In this document: positions 24,501 through 36,500 of the stretch, in pieces | Numbering within the stretch: the stretch's first letter is position 1 | Layout of the letters: each line of letters begins with the position of its first letter | Origin: Mactra quadrangularis | Taxonomy: Eukaryota > Mollusca > Bivalvia > Venerida > Mactridae | Direction of reading: 5' to 3' | NCBI GenBank assembly: GCA_025267735.1 | Contig: CM046311.1 | Coordinates: forward strand, 26,015,329 to 26,079,328 | Length of the DNA: 64,000 nucleotides | The notes under the pieces: model-generated | Told to the model about the DNA's origin: nothing | Database searches by the model: none | The model's input: only the letters and a program-made list of their open reading frames with translations | Made by a program: the position numbers and the translations under genes

Positions 24501-27500
24501 TAGACCTTGTATAACAATCTGTGCTTCACCTTCTTCTAGTGATGATGCTGAATGTATACTGTCAGTCTGTAATATATAACATTATATACAAAATGTATAT
24601 ACATTATAACCTACATAGACAACCACCTGATGTAAGTAGCAAGTCTCCCTTCCAACAAAAATCATTCTATTTAAAACTTGTAAAAAGAAGTCAACTACCA
24701 AAGGCCACCCACTTCCTTAAAAAATTGTCAATTTACCTGTATGCAGCAGCCATGGTCTAACAGATTTTAAAGTTAATAGTGTGTCACCAACATTGTATAA
24801 TCAGAAATTTTAAAGTTAATAGTGTGTCACCAACATTGTATAATCAGAAATTTTAAAGTTAATAGTGTGTCACCAACATTGTATCATCAGAGGAAATACA
24901 GATTTTAAAGTTAATAGTGTGTCACCAACATTGTATAATCAGAAATTTTAAAGTTAATAGTGTGTCACCAACATTGTATAATCAGAAATTTTAAAGTTAA
25001 TAGTGTGTCACCAACATTGTATAATCAGAAATTTTAAAGTTAATAGTGTGTCACCAACATTGTATAATCAGAAATTTTAAAGTTAATAGTGTGTCACCAA
25101 CATTGTATCATCAGAAATTTTAAAGTTAATAGTGTGTTACCAACATTGTATAATCAGAAATTTTAAAGTTAATAGTGTGTCACCAACATTGTATAATCAG
25201 AAATTTTAAAGTTAATAGTGTGTCACCAACATTGTATAATCAGAAATTTTAAAGTTAATAGTGTGTCACCAACATTGTATAATCAGAAATTTTAAAGTTA
25301 ATAGTGTGTCACCAACATTGTATAATCAGAAATTTTAAAGTTAATAGTGTGTCACCAACATTGTATAATCAGAAATTTTAAAGTTAATAGTGTGTCACCA
25401 ACATTGTATCATCAGAAATTTTAAAGTTAATAGTGTGTCACCAACATTGTATAATCAGAAATTTTAAAGTTAATAGTGTGTCACCAACATTGTATAATCA
25501 GAAATTTTAAAGTTAATAGTGTGTCACCAACATTGTATAATCAGAAATTTTAAAGTTAATAGTGTGTCACCAACATTGTATCATCAGAAATTTTAAAGTT
25601 AATAGTGTGTCACCAACATTGTATAATCAGAAATTTTAAAGTTAATAGTGTGTCACCAACATTGTATCATCAGAAATTTTAAAGTTAATAGTGTGTCACC
25701 AACATTGTATAATCAGAAATTTTAAAGTTAATAGTGTGTCACCAACATTGTATCATCAGAGGAAATTGTAAAAAACCTACCCAGTTGAGTCTTTTACAAT
25801 GTAACAGTCAAACCAATTATCAATGTGTCATTCCTTTTGTTTTACAATAAATTTAACACTTCCTCTGAAAGCTTACGAGTGTGCATGAACAACAAATGAG
25901 CCTTTTTTTATTCACAGACCATTCATGAACAGAGATATTAATGAACTAGTTCATGAATATGTTCATGAACAGATAAGTCAATCTTAGTTAAAATTTTGTT
26001 TTTAAACAGTATGAATAATATCAGGTTGTTCATGAACATAGGAAAATGAGCACATTATCATGTTGTAGTATCTTCAACAATCAAATCAGCCTTTACACAC
26101 TCAGATTATGTTTTTCTTGGATGCCCACATTTTCTATGACATGGGATCTTTATGTTTGCAATAGTATTGATGCAGGCTGAAGAACACATAACATAACTAT
26201 AACATCTAAGACAACTGGAATGAAGTGCTTCAGTCACCACCTGTATTTCTAACTTGGCACAGAGCAGGTCAGCAGGAGTCTCCTCAAGTATACAATGTAA
26301 ATATATACATTTACCCTTTCTTTTATATCTCCTAGTAATGATTCAGCTTCTTTAAGTTGTTTCTGTGATGTAGAGAACTTTTGTTTAGTTAAAGACAGTT
26401 CATTTTTTAAGGCATAAGTTTCCTCTGCTTCCTGGGCCCGGGTTAATTGATACTGGATCAGACGATCGGCCAGCGATGCTGATTCCTGAAGATGAAAAAG
26501 TTAAAATAGTAAGTTTTAGATGATCTGAGATATTCTAATGTAACAAACAATAATCAGTGTTTTCTTAAAGTACTTGCACAAATGAAATTTTAAGTAAAAC
26601 TGATTACACATCCTCCAGGTAATTTTACTATAAAGTTTTTCATGTAACATAGTTTGAATTACATGTTGATAAACTAATAAATGCTGATTTGAGAAACTTG
26701 CTCAGCTCAATGATTGATTCATTTAGCATGGTAAATTTGAATGTTTATCCTTTAACAGAATTTTGTCAGAGGACTGTTGGGGCACTGTACATTTTTCCAT
26801 GCAAGTTGGAAACCATAGTAAATTTAACTCAGTAAAACATAGTTTTTATCATCATTTAGTTACACATACTTATCACTAGACCACATTCAATGATAGACAT
26901 ACAATAACTGTGCTTAGTTGGAATACTGAATTAAAACATTTTATTAACAGAAAAGTGGTTGTGCTATATGAGCAATTTGTTTCAAATCGGAACACAAAAT
27001 TTCATGCATTGAATAAATCAATCTCAACAATCTATTTATTTAGAAGAGAGTTTCAAACAACATCAAAATGAAACAATTTTCTATTTTCACAGATAGTAAA
27101 TTACACCCAACAACCTTGCTATCAAATCATGACAATAATTCAACAGTCAAGCTGCACCATTCAACAGCTTTATTTTATTTTTCTATGTCTGAGAAAGGTA
27201 GAGGAAAAACCAATACACTAACAGTCATCAATATTCACTATTAGACTGCAACAGGCTCTTGGAGAATAAATAAAATATTGGGTGCAATTATCTCTGATTT
27301 CAAATAATCAATGACATTGTGATCAACGATTGTGTACACTATTGCAAGACATTTTATGTTAGAAGATAAATGCTGAGTCATTCCCACCTGACTCCATCTT
27401 GACATGAGTAAATTTCATAAAATAATCTTTCATACAGACACCATTGATTTTTATAGAGATAAATTTAAATATTTAGAATTCAAGACCTATTTTCTTTTGT

Positions 27501-30500
27501 TAATATTCAGAAATAGTCAAACCAATTCAAATGACACCAATCTACCATTATCAGACTTTTTGTTAACATTCTTTATATCATTTATACATTTGTGTTCCAA
27601 ATTGCAATCATGAGTATTTGAAAATCAAGGCTACTATAGACACTTAGGAGAATATTCAGGCATACCTTAGGTAACAATAGTATGGATAATTATTCAATGT
27701 TTTTGATGGCATAAGCAGCTACAACACATTTTTGTTAATGGAAATTCTGTTCAATGTGAACATAGTTTATGGACACAAATCACTGACATAGAATATCATT
27801 AATAAAATGTTACCTTTTCTAAATTATCAATTCTTTGTCTAAGAAGTCTATTTTCTGTTCTTAATCTCTGAAAATATAAAATATTTTTATAAATAACATT
27901 TTAATAACATGTATGTTAAGTGTTTTTTGAAATACCTGCACATACCTGGGCTGAGTTCAGTTACCCCGAACGTTACAGAACGTTCCGTAACGATACATTC
28001 GGAACTCCTCGATCATTTGCTGCGAAAAATCTCGGACATATTTAGACGCTACCGGTGTTAAAATAAACAATTATATGGCCAAGCAGTTCCGAATGTATCG
28101 TTATGTAACGTTCTGTAACGTTCGCGGTAACTGAACTCAGCCCTGGCACAAGAACTTGTTTCATTATACATACAAATAGGGACTTAACTATCCCCACACA
28201 ACTAAAATGTTCTACATTAGATATGCTAACCAAACTCCAAGGTGGACATTATCAAGTGACCAAATGCTAAAACTTAAAGTAAAATCATCCCCTCAACTGG
28301 AGTCATAAATAGCTTTATGAAATTTTATTTATTTATTAATTGCCATGAAACTTGTTTTCTACTCAGATTTGAAGCATTTTATCACATGGTGTCCCTATTG
28401 CATCCACAATTGTCCAATACTATGTCTGTTTTCCCAACAATCAAGTTTATGAGTATACAATTTTTCTGTAACATAATTAGGATAAAATCTATACTTTTAC
28501 CTTAATTTAATAGTTTAGATACATGTAATGTAACACTATGACAGGTAAAATGTAATTTAAAGCCACAAAATCAATACAATATACGAGTCATTGAATGAAA
28601 CAGTGGTTGTCTTTATACATAACATGCATACCACATGTAGGAGGAGGACAAGTTATGTACCTGATGTGGGACTCAAACCTTGGATCTCCTGCTAGCAAGC
28701 CAGATGCTGAATACAACTCTAAGCTAATCAGGCTAATAAATACATGTATTGTCACACATTATTTATACACATACATGTATTGATAGATCAGCACAAAACT
28801 TATCTAACTACATGTAACATAAAATAGTGTAGAATAAAGAAGAATGTTCACTGGATTTTCTCTGACTCTGACACCCCTGCACTGTGAGACAAAGAATATT
28901 CACTGGGTAAAGTTATTGTTACTTATGAAACGGTTTTGCTTCAAACTAACAAATTTCAAAATGGCAACTATCACAAAGAAAACTTTAGTGTTGTGTTTTA
29001 ATGTGGCTACTATCTTTGTTAGCTTAGCAAGTCAACTTTTAATTACCTTCACCTTTGGTCAGTAAGTCTGCAGAGTACACACCGTTCCAAATATAGAACA
29101 AATGTTTGCCCAGCTCATGAGCATTTGAATGCAGTGTTGTTATACAATAACTCAGACATAAAATGTTACATCATAGCCACTAAAAATATCAATGATTGGC
29201 CTATCATGAAATATTAAAATATATCCTAACATAGCCTATCCATGTGATAATTGAGATGTAACATCAAACGTCTATCTTATATAGGGATAAATTAAATTGA
29301 GCAACAAAAATACAACAGTTTACTTAATGACTGTAGCAGGATTGAAGGTGGTGCAAAGACAAAAAATGAAGATTCATTAGAATGTTTTTATGTACTAAGA
29401 GAATCATGGTATTTATAGTTGAACTAAACTACTGTACATGTAAATAAAGAATGATATAATCTAGTTTTGTGCTGAACCATTCATATGTAAGTTAAACCTA
29501 CAGGGAGAGTAAAAGCAACATTACTTTACATAGAAAGTCTGAGTTAATCCAGAAGATTGGGAATACAAGTACAACACTAAGAAACTTGAAGATAATGTAT
29601 ACTGTCATGTTCAATTATGTCATAGTTTAACTATTATATACAACAATAAAATACAAACAACAAATCATAATTGTGTTGACTTGTCATAAAATACTACCTC
29701 TTAAATATGTCATATAAGTGAAATATGTTCACAATATTAAAATATATAATACTGGTCAACATTTTTATGTATGTATTATCTCTTACCTGTTATAACATAG
29801 TACAGTTAGTACAATAGGAAATATTTAGTACAGTACAGTAACAAGTTTATATCTTTATTGTATTATAAAATGTTAATAATTTACATACTATGGCATAGAC
29901 AGATTCAAATATTTTTTCAAGTTTTGAACCTAAGATGTTTTTCCAAAAGAGAAAAGGGAAGGAGGTCAGATTGGGTCACAGTTCCTGACACCAAGAATAT
30001 CAATTTGAATACTGTGCATGTCCAAAGCCTTTAAAAAATACAAGTATTTGATATTTCCAAGTATAAGGACACCCTTGACCCTCATTGATTATGCCTTTTA
30101 ATTCTTGTCATTAAACCTACACTAACAGTCATAAATATTTATATTGTTAAACACTATTATTCATATATATATAACAACTTTTCTTACAAATCAAGGCAGT
30201 CAGTCGACCTGATGTTAATTATAAGATCATATCATAATCATTATATCATCAACACACTGTCAACATGAGACAGACAGAAAATAAATAAAAGTCAAACCTA
30301 CACTATCTTCCATCTGTGTGTTAATATGAGATTTACTGTCAACTATTTCCTCCATGTTTATAAATCACATCCAGGTATCATACATACAGAGTCATACAAG
30401 TTTATAACAGGTGAAACTAGTTTTCATGTGAAACTGCCTTTCATGTGACACAAGTTTTCAAGTGAAACAATTTTTCATGTGGAATAAGTAATGTGACAAA

Positions 30501-33500
30501 ACAAGTTTTAAGTATTTTTCACTTTATATAGTTCCTCTAGCCTTCATGAATATTTCAACAGATTCACAACAAAAATCACAATTTCCACTATAATTTTAAT
30601 ACTTAAATCTTATCCCAAGTTAAAAATATTCACTTATAGGCCATCATATTTGGTTGTAGTAGGTCGTATAAAACATTACAAAGTTTTACAAACACTTTTC
30701 TCTATTAGATTTAAAACACAGTGCAATAAAGAGAAAATATTGATATGAAAGAGACATATAACAAGACAGGCAATGGTTTGTAGTGAATCAAGTAGTATAA
30801 CAGTCAGACATTATCAGTTTGATTATAAACCCTGGATCACTGTATAAGGGTAGGACTATCCATGGTTCAGTATAAAACTAGTCTACATCCATCTTTATTT
30901 ACTTGTAGTTAGACTAATTCTGTACTGAACCATTGTATGTATAAAATCAATTAATGTTTTGTTCAGTAGATTTTTTACCATACCTGTATGATGTAATAGT
31001 ATACAAGTTTAAATATATGTATAATGTTACAATATAAAACAATTCTGTCTATAAAGGTAAGCTTACAACTAAGTTCAGCTTTCAATTTAACATCAAACTT
31101 CTAATTTAGTGTTCATCTAAAGTCAAGTGTAAGACAAAAATGCATTAAACTTGACAATAGTCATTTGAGAAAAGAGTGAATTTTGTGTTTGAACTTTTAA
31201 TATGTTTAGATTATGGTCTTAGACCATTGAGAAATTCTGTAACCCTATAAAAATCCATGGTCTGAGCTGGAAGAGAACCCACAATCTTCTGACTGGTATG
31301 CGGACACACTACTGCTTTGCCATAATAGCCAGCTTTGAGGAAAGGCAGTAAAGATGCTGAATTATACCTCTTTTATATTCTAATAAAATAGGAACCAATA
31401 AGTTAAAATTTTACATTTTTTTCAGTATTTGATGGAAAATACTTGCAGTTTGTAATCCCACATGTAATGTCTATATTTCAGAATGATCCAAGTTCTCATG
31501 TTATACTGTATATACTGAGCATCTGAGAGAATATCATATACACATATATGTACTTACTTCTTAACTAATTAATATTTAATGACTGGATCAATTGTTACAT
31601 ATTGTACTGTACAAAGCCTTATATAAAAGTAACACCCATTGGAACCAGAGCAGAATAATTTCAAAAATCTTACATTATTTAGCTGTAAAATTATAATGAG
31701 ATTTTCTACTGAATTCAGTAGTAATACAATGTACATGTATAATATAGACTCCAGGGTTACTGTCAACAACTTCTTCTAGAGCATTATAAAAGCTCTCAAA
31801 CATCAGTAAAATGTATGGTTACTAAGCTGCTACAAATTTCCTCTATAAAAATTCATCAGGAACTCTTCTATATTGACTGCATGATTCAATCTTTATGTTC
31901 ACTACATGTAATAAAAGTCAACAGTAGTTCAGGTAACACAAAATCAATCCATGAAAATATAAGGAGATGATTCCTTTCATGTAGACCATTTTATGATAAC
32001 AGCAAGTACAACTCACATTTTCAAAATAGTATGACCAGTACAACTGTCACATTGAAAGTAAACAGTTGAGATGTAGCACACTTTAGTTAAGTATTTACAT
32101 ATTATCTTAGTATAATACTTACCCTTAATTCAATTTGATCTTCAGTTTCTTTACTCTTTAAGGCAGTATATTCTTTTTCTAACCTGAAAATATATATGAG
32201 ATTATCATTAACAGAGATGCCTTATATTTATCAAATGACAACTTTTTTAACATTTCCTTTGTTTAAATCTGTTGACTCCAATGGCAGGTCAATATTGGCA
32301 CCCAGGGCCATAATTAGAACAATCTTTGTGAAAGAATTTCTGGTGATGCTACATGCCAAATTATAAATTGCCCTGGATGCCAGATAAATTCCCACAATAA
32401 CTCAACAAGTGCACTTTGTGCTCAGGTGAGCTAAAAATAGATTAAAGTTTACTTTCATGAGCAAATGATTGTCTACTGAGTACTGTTGTTTGACAGGGGA
32501 CAAAATTGGAACATTTAACATACTGGATTTGAATTAATTTGATTCTAGAGAAACTACAAAAACTTTCAACAGAAGGTATTTTAATCGTGAACTACAGAAA
32601 TACTATCAACATATATACATGTATAGTTAACTTGCATAGTCTTTATTAAACCTAAGTTTCTGAAGGAAAGCAAAACACTTTCACATGAAAGAAGCCCATA
32701 GGAAGGTTAAGATAGTCTAAATAATGAGTTTAAACAACAATGAAACCATTGAAATATGAAGCCTTTCTAATTGTAGAGTTTTTTATGCAATACTGAACAC
32801 AGCAAAACATCTTGGGAAGAAAGGGAAGCCCTAGGTGCATGATGTCAAAGTCACAAATAGAGTTTAACATAGTAATTACCTAGATGCATCCATTATCATG
32901 GATACAAACTCCATTTTAATTGATTTTACTTCAAACAAAATTCCAATCTATTTAACTTTTAACAAAAATAATGTTACAATGTTACCATACAATAGTTAAT
33001 AGATTACAAAAAAGACTACAGAAGAAAACAATTTGTATCATTAAGTATTTTTCTTGCAGGTCATAAGCAGACAAAGACAGACAAAAAAGGGGTAAGGATT
33101 GTTGTTTTTTGTCGAGTTTAACACAATAGCAAAACATTTTAAACATCATATCATGGAGGTCAGTAAACCAACTCATCATTTCTGGAAAAGGCTAAATCCC
33201 TGGATTTTAGACATTATTTCATGATCAAACTCCTTGAGAACATGCCTAGGCCCAGGAGTGTCTGGGAATTGAAACTCTTGATGAGTAAACTTGAGTGCTA
33301 GGCTAGCCAATGAGCTATATTGAGTCATGCAAGTAAGGAGGATAACAATCATACTATATTTCCCCCTTTTGTCATAATTCACATTCATTTAAGAGTTGGT
33401 ACATTTTAATTTGTCAATATTCACCTAAATGTTTTATATTATTTTATTAGGAAACATGATGTACCAGGTTTTAATCCAGCAAGGTTACATAATACAATAC

Positions 33501-36500
33501 TAAATTCCTTGAGCACAAAATTTACCAGCGATAGTTTAACTCTACAAAGAAGTATTGGTACAATAAGAGTATCCTCCTTGAGTAAGGGTTTAATTGGCAG
33601 AACATATATTATAAATGAAAACAGACTTTGTTGACCTCTAGGGCAGCAACTTTAAGCAAGTTGAAGGTAAGAGTTTCCATTATTTATATTTGCTTTAACT
33701 CATTGTCAACTTTATCCTATGATCCCCTAAACCAATATCCACACCTGAGTTACCATCTACTAACATACAAATGTATCATCTTTCCTTTCTCAAGGCAATA
33801 CAATCACCATAGGACAGAATATAAGTTTGTATAATCAATTTGACTTTAGGTTAATCATTTAAATGGTTCATTTAACATGAAATAGATTAAATACAAAGTC
33901 AAATAGAATGAAGCAGTTATCTTGGCCTAACAATATAAAACATACAATCTAACCATCCTTGATAAGATCATTCAACAAAATGATTTCCTGTAGCAACAAT
34001 TGATTACAAAGACTTAGAATAGATAGTACAGGGTATCATTAAAACATTGAATCAATCAAATAGATTATATAAAAAGGTCTGAAATGATGAGTAAAAGATC
34101 ATGTTTTATAAAATCAATGATGTTAAATGGATGACAAACATCTGGCAAGAATATTTTTATTTATTTTATTTTAGTGGTACATTGTATATCGTTTATTGAG
34201 ACTTAATAATGTAATCACTAGACTGAAGATCCATGGTGTTGTATTCAGTAGTTAAAATGCTCCATAACTAAGCTAAAACGAACTCCTCAAGTTTTTATCT
34301 ACAATTAAATAACACAAAAATCCTCTATCAATCTTGCTTTCAACATTATAATAGTATAATTAATTTAAACATTCAAAATAAATTGTAAACTGATCTTTGC
34401 CTTGTACTAGAAGAGAAGGTGAGAACTAGATACAGACAAATGTTCAGGAAAGCTAGGTTAGATGAGCTGGTCACCGTAAATTGACCATAGACTGGTTGAC
34501 ATGGGATTAAACCCAATAAAAATGGTGACCCATCCCCTGAATTTTATGGCATGTCTGACTGAACCATTGTTGTTTGTTTGATATACATAAAATAGACAGT
34601 TGCCAAAGCCAAATTAGAATGGAACAATGCATGACTCCAGAATGAAATGCAGCAGTATATACCCACACCAATGTCATCTTGCCATGTTGTTTTATGTCAG
34701 TCAAAAGCTCTTACAGTGTATCAATAACAGACATTAATAACAATTCAAACAAGTGTGTCAAGTTATTTTATGTAGAAATAATTCTAGGTTATAAAATAAC
34801 CAAAACATTCAAACAACCAACTACAATGGAACCCCTCTAAACCGGAAACCCTCTAAACCGGAATTCTCTTCAAACCGGAATTTTCTTCTGGTTCCGAAAA
34901 TTTCTCCTCTTTAATTATATAACAAAAACGCCCTCTATTCCGGAAACCTCTGCATTCCGGAAACCGGACGAGTTTTAGCTAAAACTTTATATTTTGTCAC
35001 GCAAAATGACCCCTGTATATCGGAAGTCGAAATGTGAGAATTGATATCGGCGAGGTAGAGACACGATTCTCGAAAAAGTGACATCTTTCTTTGTTTAACA
35101 GGTGCGGCGTGAAATTGACTATCTGTGATAATCACTTATTGATTTAAACATTCAAAGGTGACACTTATTGATTGGGTGCGAATGTATCCTTAGTAAGATA
35201 GGGGTTTGTAAGGTATTTTTGGCGATAATTACGTAGCTTGATTGAACATATCCATTGTAATTGATAATTAAGGGTTTAATTGAATCGTAGATTGCATTTT
35301 GACTTGATTTGAATCAACCTGTGGCAAACATGCATTGCTAATTGTTGACTGTTTAAATTGTCATTAGATGATTAAATGAAAATAATTTATGTGTCTGAAT
35401 TGGTTCCATAGCGTACAGTTATGGTAAGACTTTTTTGTTTATTTGTTAAAAAAGTTGTTTCAACTTTCAGCCTTCCTACGAAGACTTTAGTCTCTTCGTA
35501 CTAAGCAATAAAAAATTCGGTAGTTGCTGATAGAATCAATTATCTATACATGTATTATTCAAAGAATGTAAACTACAATGTAAGCGGCATTTCAATGATA
35601 AATAGTCAAATGATTTGGCAATGCCCTGAAAGATTTCCAGCATGAAATATCAGGATGCATGACAGATATTATATAGAAACAGGACAAATATATTCACAAC
35701 ACAAAACTACATCTTAAAATACATGTACATTGTACCTGTACTACTTGTAAAAGATCACACACACACTTAATACAAGATCATTGTAGGTGTACCATCAAAC
35801 GAATATGTTAAATTTATAGTCAGAAAGAAAACCCCTCTATTCCGGAAACCTCTCCAAACCGGAATTTTTTCTTGGTCCGAAGCAATTCCGGTTTAGAGGG
35901 GTTTTACTGTATTACCATGTGCACATTATCATCATTTGACGGTAACATAACACAGATGGGTGGGGTATTTAAATATATGGTAAAATAAATGGATGGGTCA
36001 GTGCAAAACGAGTCTACATGCATTTTTTAATATATACAAGACAAATTTTGCATTGACTTATTGAAATACTTTAAAACTATCTGACAATGGATGGTTAGTG
36101 GGTGGGGTAATATTGATCAATGGTAAAATAAACAATAATAAACTACCTCACAATTAATGGTTAAAATATTTTATGACAAGGTTGACCTAGCTCAGTGTTA
36201 CCTAGATATCAGATATAGGTACTAAAACCTAGTAAGTGTCAAACATTGTTGATGGTATTACTTGTACTATGAACATTGTTGATGGTATTACTTGTACTAT
36301 GAACATTGTTGATGGTATTACTTGTACTATGAACATTGTTGATGGTATTACTTGTACTATGAACATTGTTGATGGTATTACTTGTACTATGAACATTGTT
36401 GATGGTATTACTTGTACTATGAACATTGTTGATGGTATTACTTGTACTATGAACATTGTTGATGGTATTACTTGTACTATGAACATTGTTGATGGTATTA

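Larger units (their letters stand above)
27868..32122 (-). other. EVI5-like intron 2
   Basis: A 4.25-kb intron. It holds a hAT-like MITE (27938-28153), SINE heads (28640-28745, 31200-31345), a hairpin element (30862-30933) and a degenerate TTTTCATGTGAAAC repeat (about 30415-30490). Confidence 0.8.

Noticed and set aside
34935..35135. 66-codon frame inside the pogo-like element as transposase
   Set aside because: It is too short and shows no helix-turn-helix or DDE pattern.
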